Below are positions 10,883-21,940 of a DNA stretch of 64,000 nucleotides, piece after piece. The stretch spans positions 21,150,840-21,214,839 of the forward strand of contig NC_059077.1 of assembly GCF_020497125.1 (NCBI RefSeq), in the 5' to 3' direction. The position numbers and the translations under genes were made by a program. Position 1 is the first letter of the stretch; each line of letters opens with the position of its first letter. The notes beneath the pieces are model-generated. The model ran no database searches, was not told the origin of the DNA, and worked only from the letters and a program-made list of their open reading frames with translations. This stretch comes from Mauremys mutica (lineage: Eukaryota; Chordata; Testudines; Geoemydidae).

Positions 10883-11049
10883 ACATACCTGGTTGTAATG
10901 ACACAGAGCTGCAGCCTTAGTACAGCGATGAAAACTTTTTTTTTTGTTAATAGTCACCCTGAATGCCTCAACTACTTTTACTGTGCTCCCCAAAGCCAGT
11001 TGTGTTACCAGACACAGCACAGGGGCGGGGGGGATGATTTTGGGGGTTT

Positions 11050-12020
11050 AGGATTATAGAAACACCCTCCCCCTCAACGCTCTGCACCGGGGTCTCTGCT
11101 GGTGGAGCGAGGGGCTTAGGTACTGTGGATAACTCTGACTATAGAGCCTCAAGCTGCATGTACGTTTGTGCGCGGTATCCCAGTAGTCCGGGAATGATGC
11201 CCATAGAGCCAGGCGCCCCCCAGGGCCATACGGGACCAATACGAGCGCAGCGGGGATCTGTCCACGGAGCCAGGCGCCGCCCGGGGCCGGAGGGGGCGGT
11301 ACTGGGGGGCGAGATAGGCCAGGCGGGGGGCGGGGCCAAGGAGGCAGGCGCCCCCCTCCCCCACTGGAGGGAGTCGCTACCGGGGTCGCGGGGGTCATAG
11401 GTCACGGCTGGCCGCGGAACGGCGGGTACTTACTGCCCGTGTGGACCCAGAACGGCACCGACCCGTCCGCCTGCACCAGGTGCGGCCCCTTGAAGCTGTA
11501 CTTGTACTCGAAGCGGCGGTGCGGCTGGGCCGCGGCCTCTCCCGCGGCCCCCAGGCTGCTGGCCCCGGCGGGGAGGAGCAGGCGGCAGCCCAGGCAAAGC
11601 AACGCGGCCCAAAGGCCGTTCCCCCCAACCGGGCAGCCCCGCTGCATGGAGACCGCCATCTTGGACTCTGCCACGGGGAGCCAGGCACGGCCAACAGGGC
11701 GCTGCCTGATTGGCTGCGGGGGCAGGGGGCGGGGACTGCCGGCCAAAGGGGCAAAGTCGGGCGCGTGGCTACATGTCAGCGCCGCTCGGGGGCGGGGCCT
11801 CTCCGTCCCTGTCCCCGCCCCCCAGGACTCCCCGCCCCGCCTCTCCTCTCTTCACTGTATCCCCCCTCCCGCCCGGCCAGGAGTGGGCGGCAGAGAGGCG
11901 GGGGCGCCACAACGGGAGGGGGCGGGATCCTGTGGAGGGGGCGGAGTCGGGTGGGCGGTGGAGTCCCATGGGCGGGGGGGGCATGGAGAGGCGGGCCTGT
12001 TATATAAGTGTAGATGGACT
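11050..12020 (-). promoter_or_regulatory. LMAN1: CpG island with LMAN1 promoter and 5' UTR
   Basis: About 1 kb of very GC- and CpG-rich DNA surrounds exon 1, in contrast to AT-rich flanks. It contains many GC boxes (GGGCGG or CCGCCC) on both strands, mainly 11720-11990. A CCAAT box on the minus strand (GATTGG at 11708-11713 on plus) lies only about 50 bases upstream of the start codon, so transcription probably starts very close to the ATG, with a short 5' UTR. No TATA box is seen in the LMAN1 direction, as usual for a housekeeping CpG-island promoter. On the plus strand a TATATAAG box at 12000-12007 points away from LMAN1. The transcription start itself cannot be fixed from sequence. Confidence 0.75.
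11434..11659 (-). CDS. LMAN1: LMAN1 (ERGIC-53) coding exon 1, start codon and signal peptide
   Basis: Exon 1 encodes about 75 residues plus the first base of a split codon. The chosen start at 11659 has a strong context (AAGATGGCG). A second in-frame ATG lies four codons on (11647), and an upstream in-frame ATG at 11746 gives a basic, proline-rich leader that does not look like a signal peptide. From 11659 the protein starts MAVSMQRGC, then a hydrophobic core (LWAALLCLGCRLLLPAGASS) fitting the ER signal peptide of this family, then HRRFEYKYSFKGPHLVQADG, which is nearly identical to mature vertebrate LMAN1. The exon ends in a consensus donor, A|GTAAGTA, with GT at 11432-11433. It sits inside the CpG island. 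The 3' neighbours are exon 2, 8.4 kb away, and exon 3. The type II/type I question does not arise here: the C-terminal membrane anchor and KKFF exit signal of the family lie outside the window. Confidence 0.95.
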
Positions 12021-12021
12021 A

Positions 12022-12640
12022 TATGGGCTGTCCGGCACCAAACCGCGTTCAACGAGGTGCGGGGTTTGCCTGCTCAGTTCCAGGGCAAACACCCCGTGAA
12101 AAAGCCTTTCAAGTTTTCATTAAAGATGCAGAAAAGAAAGAAAAAAAATTTAAAGCATTAAATGAGGCTTAAATCTGAACAATATCCCTTGTGCCCTTTC
12201 CCTGTAAAGAGGCTTTAGAAGGAGCCTCCTTGCCCCCCCTCGCCCCCCGTTTGATGGTCTTTTAGGTGGTATTAAAGATGGTAATAACTGGCCTTTTGGG
12301 GGGAAAGGGAAAAAGTTAGTTGAGCTGGGCAGCTGCTATTTTGTTAAAGGCAACCTAAAAGCCATAACAAGACAAAACACATACAAAAGAAGAGAGAAAG
12401 AAAAGAACAGCAAAGAGAAAAAATGCAGCTTCCATCTCTGAGGTTGACTCTCACTTGCAACCTCACTGCTGGACAAACACAGGCCCAGCACACAGTCTGA
12501 TCAGGCACTCCTAGATCTGGCAAACTTGTACCAGCTGGGAGCTGTTTAGGGAATTTCTTTTAGTTGCCTATTTTGTATCATAGCCTTAAAGCAGTGTTGC
12601 AAAATACACAGTCTTGGCTGGCTAAGGCACACTCTTATTA
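12022..12640. other. 5' flank of LMAN1, no recognised element
   Basis: Just upstream of the CpG island. Apart from a plus-strand TATA-like box at 12000-12007 and a purine-rich stretch (12375-12425), nothing identifiable is seen. Confidence 0.5.
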
Positions 12641-12645
12641 GACAG

Positions 12646-12814
12646 TATCAGAGGGGTAGCCCTGTTAATCTGGATCTGTAAAAGCAGCAAAGAATCCTGT
12701 GGCACCTTATAGACTAACAGAAGCCTTGCATCCGACGAAGTGGATATTCACCCACGAACGCTCATGCTCCAAAACGTCTGTTAGTCTATAAGGTGCCACA
12801 GGATTCTTTGCTGC
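12646..12814. mobile_element. Penelope-derived repeat (family 1), fold-back copy
   Basis: The forward part runs TATCAGAGGGGTAGCC to AGACTAACAG. It is followed by an inverted copy starting GCATCCGACGAAGTGG and ending TTCTTTGCTGC. A perfect 13-bp TSD, TCTTATTAGACAG, lies at 12633-12645 and 12815-12827, which shows the palindrome entered as one event. The hammerhead-like core lies at the centre of the palindrome on the inverted arm. Confidence 0.87.
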
Positions 12815-12834
12815 TCTTATTAGACAGAAGGAAA

Positions 12835-12855
12835 AGAGAGAGAGAGAGAGAGGAA
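12835..12855. repeat. (GA)n microsatellite
   Basis: A run of GA dinucleotides follows the TSD of the fold-back repeat. Confidence 0.8.
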
Positions 12856-13262
12856 AGAGAAGAAGTAAGGTAGAGAAAGAAAAGGACATATGGGTTTGGG
12901 GGAAGAGATAAAGTCTCACCTGGTGTTCAGAAGTCAGTTGCAATGGATGAAGGTGGTGATGTCATCTGTCTCCCTCTCTCTGGCCTGGTCTGCTCAGGAC
13001 ATCTGTCAGAATTAGGATGTAGAAGGTCCAAGGTCCCAGGAAATGGTGGGGTAGCAATCATGATGATGAAACTCATGCCAGTAGTCAATTTTTCCCCCAA
13101 AGTTTCTTTCTTTAAGGACCCGCAAAAAAGAGTGCTGGTTAGAATAGCCCGTCCTCTCATTATTTTGTCCACCAATTAGGCCTAGTCTCTGACACACCAA
13201 TTTTAATTCACTGATTTCTGGTTCCCTCATTTTCTTGTTCACCAGTCATGATCTTTACACAG

Positions 13263-13466
13263 CAAAGAATCCTGTGGCACCTTATAGACTAACAGACGTT
13301 TTGCAGCATGAGCTTTCGTGGGTGAATACCCACTTCTCCGGATCCGAAGAAGTGGGTATTCACCCACGAAAGCTCATGCTGCAAAACGTCTGTTAGTCTA
13401 TAAGGTGCCACAGGATTCTTTGCTGCTTTTACAGATCCAGACTAACACAGCTACCCCTCTGATACT
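13263..13466. mobile_element. Penelope-derived repeat (family 1), near-perfect 204-bp fold-back
   Basis: The left arm CAAAGAATCCTGTGGCACC to CCCACTTC and the right arm GAAGTGGGTATTCACCC to GGTGCCACAGGATTCTTTG are reverse complements over about 80 bp. The right arm continues to the family 3' end (AACACAGCTACCCCTCTGAT). A 14-bp TSD, TGATCTTTACACAG and TGATCTTAACACAG, is at 13249-13262 and 13467-13480 with one difference. Near identity of the arms indicates recent formation. The hammerhead-like core is at the centre. Confidence 0.88.
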
Positions 13467-13847
13467 TGATCTTAACACAGTCCTTGAGTTATGTCAGGAG
13501 GTCTTTTGGTTTGGACTAATTCAGGCTTTCTGACTCCCTTTTGTACCTTTTCCCATCAACACTTGTTATTATATGCTATTGTGACGTTTTATATACTGTC
13601 ACTCACTTTTTACAGTTGAGCTCACAATTAAGGGGAAATGTGTAGGCCCCGTTATCACAACAGTCAGAGGGGAGACAGAAAGGGACATCATAGATAGGTG
13701 GGGTGGAGAAGGTCCATAGGGAGGGGAAAGAGCTTCCTATGGAGAGAGGAGTGTCTTGCGGGGGAGGGGAGTCCCCCATGGGAGTCTCCCCATGGGGAGA
13801 AGGAAGGGACAGTAGATTGCGGCCCCATTTTAATGGGGTCACCAGGG

Positions 13848-14125
13848 CTGGCATTAGACCTGCTGGAGGCTGGGGCAGAAGACAAAGCCTGAGCCCTGTT
13901 GCCCAGGACCGAAGCCAAAGCCTGAGGGCTTCAGCCCTGGGCAGTGGAGCTCATGTTACAGGCTCCACACCTGGGGCTGAAGTCCTTAGGCTTTGCCCCT
14001 CTGCCTCAGGCAGTAGGGCTTAGGCGGGCTCGGGCTTCAGTCCTCACTCCTGGGGTCATGTGGTAATTTTTATTGTCAGAAGGTGGTTTTATTGTCATTG
14101 CGGTGCAATGAAGTTTGAAAATCCC
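13848..14125. repeat. Possible hAT-derived repeat
   Basis: The right end reads AAGTTTGAAAATCCCTG, a hAT-like terminus (CAGGGATTTTCAAACTT on minus). The left end near CCAGGGCTGGC is only a weak partner. The interior is built of repeated GCCTGAGGGCTTCAG-like words. Boundaries are uncertain. Confidence 0.4.
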
Positions 14126-16330
14126 TGCTCTAGAGAACACAAATCCATCGACTGGTGTTGCCATTTGTACTACTATATATAAAGGCCTGTTAGCTTTTAT
14201 ATTATATTTTTTCCCCAGAGTCTTGCAACTTGACTACATAAAATCACTCCAGCTGAAATTTAGAATACAAGATCTCATTGAATTAAATCTTAACATAATG
14301 CATAGCAATCAAAATATTTTATGATTAGTATGCAAAACAAACAAACAAAAAAAACCTAAAAATAAAGTAGTTCCAGGCACTTTAGTCATACAGTGACATT
14401 GTAGTGCTTTATTTAAACAATTCAATGTATGTTGTTTGAGAACTGGTTCAACTGATTCCAAACAATTATAAATATTTAGCTATTTACCAAATGAGCCTCA
14501 ATGACTCTTGAAATGTCACAAGTTCTGCTGGATAAATAGCGTCAGTTTCATATAGTCCACGGATCCAAATGTATTTGAAAATGTCCTAGTGGCACATTAC
14601 ATGACATGATCAAATTGAGGGTGCAAATGTCCTCATTCATGTCGGAATGCAAGGCCCCTACTGGAACAATTATGCTCTGTCACGGCTTGGGTGTTCTGAA
14701 AGAAGGTAGTCCTTCCCCCACAATGCCATACAGGAGACAACTATAATGTTGTTCCCAAGTCTCCTGTGCACAGAAGAGAAGGGCTACTGCTGATGCTCAA
14801 GTGCTGAAAGGTCCCCAGGGGGCATGTGTGGGATTGTCCATGGCCCTGTGGCTTCTACACAGCAGACAGCACCTGGAGGTCTGTATCATATTAACAGATA
14901 TATCAGATGCCTCTGGGGACCATGCTTTCCCCCAATGACTGTGCAGGCATTATGCCTTCCCTTGGCCTTCATACTTCTGTTCAGAGAGGGTAGCTCCTCC
15001 CTGACTAATGTAATCTCCATCTATAGGGGCCTACACTGGCCCATTGTATACTTACAATGGTCTGACATCCAGCATGCTTTCATAACAGACTTTCTTGCAA
15101 CAAACTTGGCCAAAATCATTCTTTATGTAACACCCTGGAAGTCAATAGAGTTTCCCTAGAGATGAATTTGGTTGTGAGTTAGTTAATGTTTATGGACTGA
15201 TGGTGAAAGATGCTGAGTGCTAGAGTCAATAGGAAATGAGGCCCATGAGCACCTAGAAGGATCAGACCCATAAAGACAAAAACATGTGGAGGGGCGGGAG
15301 GGACTGAATGTGAGGTATGCAGAAAGCAAAGCTTTCCACTATGGTGTGTGGCATTCTGATTGCCTACCTTCATTCTTCCAGTGTGCTTGTGTCTTTTTTT
15401 TTTGCAGTCCACCTGTGTTGGTTGTTTTGTCTGTCTCATTATGGTGACTTCCAGGTGCACCCAATTTTACCAGAAAATGTCAGTTTGTTTATTTGTTTAT
15501 TTTAAACTTGTGACTGAACCAACATACAACTTCACTCACAGAAACACGTCTCTCCCTTTTAAAATATTGTGTGTTGCTCTGTATTACAGTCTAATTTCAG
15601 CTATAATACAATTCCAGGGTTGCCACTTTGTGGGTATGTCTACACTTCAGTAAATCACCTGGACTGGCCCATGTCAGCTGACTTGGGCTCATGGGGCTTG
15701 GGCTGCAAGGCTATAAAACTGCAATGTAGACATTTGGGCTCTGGGACACCGGGAGGCCAGAATACCTGTCATATTTGTGTTTACACTGTTTGACTCTCAG
15801 CCCCTTCCTTGCCATGCAGTTTTGGAGTGCAGTGTAAACACAACTGTCTTATATTTATTCTGGGAAGAGGAGCCCTGTGTGATGTTAAGCTCATGAATAG
15901 TCCTTGTTAACATGTGCTTAGGTGCTCTGCTGGATTGAGGCTCTCTAGAGAGAACAAGGGGGTGGAGAAGGGAATTTTAAGCATAAGAAAGACAAATGAT
16001 ATGACACGGAAGAGAAGTGGCCAAAAGGGCTTTTTAACTTATGTAAAAAAAGTTTTACCTTTCAGCTGTTTGTCAGCGCATTTTATTCTTTGTAGGGTTT
16101 TCCCCCATTCTCTTTCATTGTAAATTGGAATATTTAGTTTAAAATGTCAATATAATAATTATAACTCCTGTCAATTTGGCAATAACTATATCCTGAGCTA
16201 AAAACCTCCCCAAGGTCAGTTTGTTATAAACACCTCAGAGTTCACTGAACCGAGTATCTGCTTTTACCTCATAAACAGAAATGTCAAACCCTGTACCCAG
16301 TCAAAAAAAATCTCTCAGCAGTTTAATTTC
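14126..16330. other. Intergenic, mostly unassigned
   Basis: No coding signal. A possible MITE starts near 15631 (GGGTATGTCTACACTT) and may end near 15842, but its right end is weak. Otherwise nothing recognised. Confidence 0.45.
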
Positions 16331-16334
16331 AAGA

Positions 16335-16470
16335 TTAATAACAACACTTAGCACTTAACACTTTCAAAACACTCTATAAACATTAGCTGGTTAATCATCA
16401 TAACACCTCTGTGAGGAAAGTAAATATTATTATCCAGAGAGTGAAACTAAAGCAGGAGTGGTTACAGGCC
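16335..16470 (-). repeat. MIR-like SINE fragment
   Basis: Plus reads TTAATCATCATAACACCTCT, GTGAGGAAAGTAAATATTAT and TATCCAGAGAGTGAAACT, the reverse strand of a MIR-type SINE core and tail. Confidence 0.6.
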
Positions 16471-17233
16471 ACTGAATGAGTTGGGGACAGATTCTGCCAT
16501 TCCTTGTCTTGGCACAGCTAGATCATTTTGCCTCTCTATATGAGTTCACAGACTTGCCAATAGAGCTGGGCAAACACTGCAAAAATTCTCTCTATTTACT
16601 TAAATGTAAAAATGAATTTGCTCTTGCCCTAATGTTGCCTTTTTTGTATTCACTTTCAAGTAGACAAGAACACTCAAACAGCCAACTTTTGCTCACATGA
16701 CAGCTTGCAGGAAGTGGATTTTAGTTTGTAAGTGCAAATATCTGCAGACTTTGCAGACAGAACATGCACACACATTGCAGTTACTTTGTATTAAGGGCTG
16801 TGGGGATGACAAAAAATTACAGACCTATGTCCTTGGTATGTTTTATGTGAAGTGGGACACTGCTTCATAAACAGAAGAACAGGGTTCCCAAAACCATGTA
16901 CCACACACCCGGGAAACAGGCAATTAAATGAACGAGACAGAGATCTGATTGCATCCTTTGTGTGAATTTTACAGCAGAAAATTAAATTTAAACTCTGCCT
17001 CTAGTCAAAAAGTATAAAATTTTCAAAAGTGTCTAAATCATGTAGTACCCCAAATCCCACTAAAAGTCAACCAGAACTTAGGGTACTAGGTGATTTCTGT
17101 GCTTTTGAAAATGGAACTTTGTGTGCCTTTAAAAATTTACCCAAGTCTTACAGTAGCCTAATTGTTCTAGGAATGATGCCTCAGACAAGACCTATGTTGT
17201 CTGGAAAGGAAAAAGGTTTAAAATTTTCTAATA

Positions 17234-17730
17234 CAGTAACTCCTCACTTAACGTTGTAGTTATGTTCCTGAAAAATGCGACTTTAAGTGAAACGATGTTA
17301 AGCGAATTCAATTTCCCCATAAGAATTAATGTAAATGGGGGGGGTTAGGTTCGAGGGATTTTTTTTTTGCTAGACAAAAGGCATTATATACATTTTAAAC
17401 AATTTTAAACAAGCAATTTAATACTCCGCTGGGGGGGAGGGAGTAGTGTGCACGTGCTGTGTGTTTACAAACATACTGTACATACAGTACATTACTATAG
17501 TTGGGAGGTGCCCCTGCCTTACCCTACACAGGCACAGCCCACTGGCATTGGAAAACAGGCAGGCAAGAGGCCGAAGGTGCTGTAGGCTAGGAGAAGCAGG
17601 TTGCACAGCAGCGGCAGCTTCCCCTACTCTGCAAGCACCGGGGCGGGTGGGGCGGACTCAACCCTCAGCCCGCTCATTCCCCTCCTTCCCCCAAACCCCC
17701 ATCCTTGACCTGCCTCACTCAGATTGCTGA
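17234..17730. mobile_element. Tigger/pogo-like element, one end intact
   Basis: It starts CAGTAACTCCTCACTTAACG after TA (17232-17233). It then follows the right end of the 3578-4575 element read on the minus strand: TTTCCCCATAAGAATTAATG, then GGTTAGGTTCGAGGG. The other terminus was not found, so the copy is truncated or rearranged; the right boundary is approximate. Confidence 0.7.
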
Positions 17731-18586
17731 GTGAGACACCAGAAAATAAATCATAGACTTTCCTTCAGGCATTGTTTAATCCTGATCAAGTAGGTTTAAT
17801 CAAGGGCTGTCTGAGGACAGGCAACAGAAAGTAGCCTAAAATACAATTTGTCAGGTCCTTTGCAACTCTTTGCCAATTCCACTAAGAAAGCTTCCCATAC
17901 CATTTCATGGGAAAACTTGTATGCAGTTCTACAGACATTTGGAACTGGAAAGGATTTATGAAATGGGTGAAAATGTGTTATAATAGCCTCAGCTATCCAG
18001 AGCAGCTACTTGTCATCACCATATCATCTGGGGAGGGATAACCTGCCAATGGGACACTCCACTCTTCATTATAGGCCTGACTTCATGAGATGCTGAATTG
18101 TCCCTATAAGGTGGTGAGTGGCCTACAGGACTAGGCACTAAGTGCCTGAGCCAAAGGCCATAGAAGTCAGTGGAATGACTCCCCATAACTTAGGTCCTAT
18201 ACGAGTAGTAGAGTGCTTAGCTCAGTTTTCCTAAGGAGATGGAAGGTATAAAAGCATGAAAGCCCATTTAGAAGCGGCTCATATCGTGTAGTCCCCTTGT
18301 CTTAATTCACCATGCTTCAGGTATTATCTAAGAGTGTGGGAGGTGGTGAGAATTCAGAGTTAATGTAGAAAAATCCGAAGGGTGAATGTTGACTGCATTT
18401 CATTCTAGAGATAAGACAAGTAGCCTTGGATGTCAGTAGGTGAAGCATTCACTTAGACATTATTTTTCTAATTCACATACATTGTTAAATATTATTACTC
18501 CAAACACCATCCATCAGCTATGAGTATCTAACATTTCCAAAGAGAACCAACCTATACAAACACTCTGGCCTGCACAGGAAATCTAA
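17731..18586. other. Intergenic, nothing recognised
   Basis: Unique-looking sequence of ordinary composition with no ORF, repeat signature or hairpin that I can support. Confidence 0.4.
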
Positions 18587-18864
18587 GACTATGTCTACTC
18601 TGCACTTTTGTTGGTCGGGGTGTTAAAAAACATACCCCGACTGACAAAAGTTTTACTGACGAAAACCGCAGGTGTGGACAGTGCTTTGTTGTCAGGAGAT
18701 GCTCTCCCACCAACAAACCTATTGCCACTCATTAGGGGTGGTTTTATTTTGCCGGCAGGAGAGCTCTCTCCTGCTGGCAAAGAACAGCTACATGGGAGAC
18801 CTTACAGTGACAAAGCTGTAGTGGCACAGCTTGCCACTGTAAGGTATGCAGTACAGACATAGCC
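18587..18864. mobile_element. Harbinger-like MITE
   Basis: Its ends are GACTATGTCTAC and GTACAGACATAGCC, with TAA duplicated at 18584-18586 and 18865-18867. The interior contains inverted pairs (TCGGGGT with ACCCCGA, CAGGAGAGCTCTCTCCTG). At 278 bp it is related to 5140-5424. Confidence 0.75.
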
Positions 18865-19147
18865 TAAGTAAGAGTTGCGCCACTTCTCTACTCTCCTGTC
18901 CATCAAACTGTTAATCAAAAAGTAACAATCAATTAAGGAAGGAAGGGAACCCAGACAGAAAGAAGTGATGGGCAAGCACCGGCATGTGCTAGCAGAAAGG
19001 GGCAAGTGGTTGATACAAGAAAAAGGTAAGTGACCAAGGAGTTAAGGAATGCCGTGCACAGCATTTCTGGCATAGTGCTAATGTTGGGAAGTGGGACTGG
19101 TGCAGAGACCGACTGCTCTGTGCTGACTGAAAAAGAGAAGGGTGTTT

Positions 19148-19240
19148 GGGCCAAATTCTGATCTCAGTCACACCAGTGTAATGCTGGAGTGACTTTAATG
19201 AATTGGCATCAGAGTAACTGAGATTGGAAGCTGGTCCTGT
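19148..19240. repeat. Short hairpin repeat (CCAAATTCTG type)
   Basis: The arms GATCTCAGTCACACCA and AGAGTAACTGAGATTGG are imperfect reverse complements around a GGAGTGACT core. This belongs to a class of short amniote hairpin repeats also seen at 36098, 38985, 42926 and 50090. Confidence 0.5.
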
Positions 19241-20425
19241 ATGAACAGTCCTGTTACCATTACTCCATATGCTCATTGTACCTTTCTCATATAATTCTGC
19301 AGGTCACTCTTATTTGTATAGCAAAGTTTTTGTTTAATTGAATGGTGATTATTTACATGCCCTCTTCCTAGATTTGATAGTGCAATGCAGTTACAACTAC
19401 TGGTTGCAGATCCTTTCACTGCAATTGTTAGATCATTAGCAGGCACCTTAAAATTCAAAGGAAAAATAGCTCTTGTGATTAAAAGCTGGCAAACCTTAAG
19501 TCTTAACATTAATTGCAGGATTAACCTACTTACTTTTGGATGGAAAGCTCCTAATACCTTTCCAACAATAATATTTAGCAGCAGCATAAAAAATTACAGT
19601 GGTACTGATCATGTTTCCAATGAAGTCAATGGGAATTGTGCCATTGATTTAAAGGAAGCAGTCAAGGCATTACCATGGACCAGGACCCACACTAGTATAT
19701 TTGCCTTAAAGTCATGTGGATACCCAAAGCACAGGATGAAACCACAACAAAAAGAGATGCCATGCCAGATCAGAACATTAGTCCATCTACTCCAGGATTC
19801 TGCAGTAGCCAATAATATGATGCTTCAGAAGAAGAGAAGCACACATACAATATGCAACTAGATAGTTAAGCAATGCTTTATGTAGGGTAACAGTTCTCCA
19901 TGGCCCTGTACATGATACAGTTATGCCCTGAAATATAGCCAAATATAGTCTAGAGGCACTATGCTGGTAGAGGGTCTGACTGTCTGTGCTCATTAAAGAT
20001 CCATGGCACTTTTTGTAAGACTCGTGTTGCTAACCATGCCATCCTAGCCAAATTCCAACAGTTCCTCCTGGGTTTGATTCAAGCAGTTTGAATCAGGTAT
20101 CTCTCTCCTAGGAAAAGGGAGGGGGGAGGAAGCAGGGGGAATGGTTTGTTTCTCCTGGGTGTAAGAACTCCATGGATTTGGGGCTCTTGGAATCCCCTAG
20201 GATTTTGGGGAAGGACTGTGTCTCAATCCACATTTCCTGATTGAGTGGTGGCAGCTTACTAGATCTAAACTAGGATTTTAGTTTAGAGGGAAACCAAGTC
20301 AGGTCCCCACATTGGAGCCCAACAGTTCCAAGTGGGGGTGAGACCTTTGACATGGTGGCATGCGGGTCCTCACCTTGAAACCCCCCAGTTTCAAGTGAGG
20401 GTAGACCCATGACATAGCCTCTGGC

Positions 20426-20705
20426 TATGGCTACATTAGCGCTTCAAAGCGCTGCCGCGGCAGCGCTCCCGCAGCAGCGCTTTGAAGCGCTAAGTGTAGT
20501 CAAAGCGCCAGCGCTGGGAGAGAGCTCTCCCAGCGCTGTCCATACTCCACCTCCCTGTGGGGAATAACGGACAGCGCTGGGAGCCGCGCTCCCAGCGCTG
20601 GGGCTTTGACTACACTGGCGCTTTGTAGCGCCGCAATTTGCAGCGCTGCAGAGGGTGTTTTTTCACACCCTGCTGCAGCGCTGCAAATTTGCAAGTGTAG
20701 CCATA
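20426..20705. mobile_element. Hairpin-stacked MITE (AGCGCT family)
   Basis: The termini TATGGCTACATT and AAGTGTAGCCATA form inverted ends. Inside are consecutive large hairpins built on AGCGCT: 20437-20491, 20504-20538, 20570-20596 and 20640-20686. The last has arms CAGCGCTGCAG and CTGCAGCGCTG around GGGTGTTTTTTCACACCC. No coding potential. The motif matches the terminal arms of 6784-7600. Confidence 0.7.
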
Positions 20706-21231
20706 CCGTTATTACACACTGCCTACCCCTCTAGTCTCAATTTACTGTGTTATTCTTCATTTCTTGACCTAAACTATTTTGTTTAGTGTTGCTATAAGCT
20801 ATTAAAAAGCTTTCATCTTGCTACCCAGAGACAGCTACACAACTGTGGTGGAATAAGTGATTCCTATGTATCCATTACTTATCTCATTGACTAGCTGTGA
20901 AATTAATTTATTTGCAGAGTATATTGAGATCCTAGGATGAAAAATACAGTAGAAGTGCAAAGCATTATTGTACAAAGTATTGTTATTCTTGTACTATGGG
21001 ACAAGGACATGGCAAAAGGAGGGAACAAGGTGTTTGTTTAAAATTGAATTAGTGTAGTATTTGGGGGAGCATAGGTGAGGTGAGCGAATTCTTGATTGTA
21101 CCTTATTCAATATTCAAAATACAAAAGTGTTTGAGGGTATTTTGGATTTGTTTTCAAACTGACGCTCAGAATTCCAATGTCAATTTAAAAAAGAAGCAAA
21201 GGCAACATGTTCCAGAACCATCCACTAATTC

Positions 21232-21260
21232 TTGGTGCTCCAGTTTTTGTGGAGCACCAA
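21232..21260. repeat. Perfect short hairpin
   Basis: TTGGTGCTCCA and TGGAGCACCAA are exact 11-bp reverse complements with a 7-base loop (GTTTTTG). There is no adjacent gene to make it a meaningful terminator. Confidence 0.6.
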
Positions 21261-21721
21261 AATAGGTCTCCCTGGGGTCTGACTTTCAGAGATGCTGAGG
21301 GCCTTCAACTTGAAGTTGCTACAACCTAGGAGCCCAGCAGTTTGAATTTGTTTTTTAATGACCATAAAATTCTCTTTCTTCTCTCCCCTATACAAAGGGA
21401 CACACAGAGAGAAGACACATTACTCCTGTTGCTTCCTCTACATGCCTCTGACTTTCCCCCATCTTCTGAATTGAGAGGGACTGGCAAAGAGTTCTATTGG
21501 CGCTCAACCAAAGGGAGACTTTTCTGAGAGCAAAAGGCCTTCCCATGCCTCACCTGCCAGCAGCCTCTGAGCAAGGCTTGAATAAGGGTGACCTCTGAGC
21601 CAGAATGGGACTTACACCTCAAGGGTTTTTTTCTCCCAGCCCCATAACACTTAAAGAGACAGTACAGCTGTATCAGGAGGTTTGTTTCCTTGTTCCTCCT
21701 TCAACTAAATGTGGTGTAAAA

Positions 21722-21940
21722 TCATAGAAATATAGGGCTGGAAGGGACCTTGAGAGGTCATCAGGTCCAGCCCTCTGCACTGAGGCAGGATCAAGTAAAC
21801 CTAGACCATCTCTGACAGGTGTTTGTCCAACCTCTTCTTAAAACTTCTAATGATGAGGATTCCACAATCTCCCTTGGAGACCTCCTCCAGAGCTTAACTA
21901 CTCCTTGGCCTGTGAAGGCAGCAAGTTTTCTTCCTGAAAC
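21722..21940 (-). mobile_element. CR1 LINE 3' end
   Basis: Plus reads AATCATAGAAATATAGGGCTGG, the reverse strand of the CR1 3' tail, then GAAGGGACCTTGAGAGGTCA, CAGGTCCAGCCCTCTGC and GATTCCACAATCTCCCTTGG. The copy is 5'-truncated. Confidence 0.85.

Larger units (their letters stand above)
2986..11433 (-). other. LMAN1: LMAN1 intron 1 (repeat-filled)
   Basis: The 8448-base first intron runs from donor GTAAGTA (exon 1 side) to a polypyrimidine-AG acceptor at exon 2. It is filled by mobile elements annotated individually: a MIR-like SINE, a Tigger-like element, a heavily interrupted CR1, a palindromic MITE and Penelope-derived repeats. The remaining stretches (3010-3290, 4580-5040, 9400-9650, 9800-10070, 10220-10520, 10890-11050) show nothing I recognise. 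Confidence 0.9.

Noticed and set aside
11690..11713. ER-stress response element in the LMAN1 promoter
   Set aside because: CCAAT-N9 is followed by CCCTG rather than CCACG, so it is only a partial match and is not called as a feature.
11660..11746. Upstream in-frame ATG extending LMAN1 by 29 residues
   Set aside because: The extension is proline-rich and would place the signal peptide internally, and the CCAAT box at 11708-11713 lies inside it. 11659 has the better start context.
11439..12161. 240-codon ORF on plus opposite LMAN1 exon 1
   Set aside because: Typical spurious frame in a CpG island; it overlaps the antisense of the real exon and shows no domain or codon structure.
13263..13466. 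CRISPR-like or terminator-like palindrome
   Set aside because: It is a fold-back retroelement copy with a 14-bp target-site duplication in a vertebrate genome.
19385..19861. 158-codon ORF on plus
   Set aside because: No recognisable domain, no splice or repeat context supporting it, and an equally long antisense frame; probably chance.
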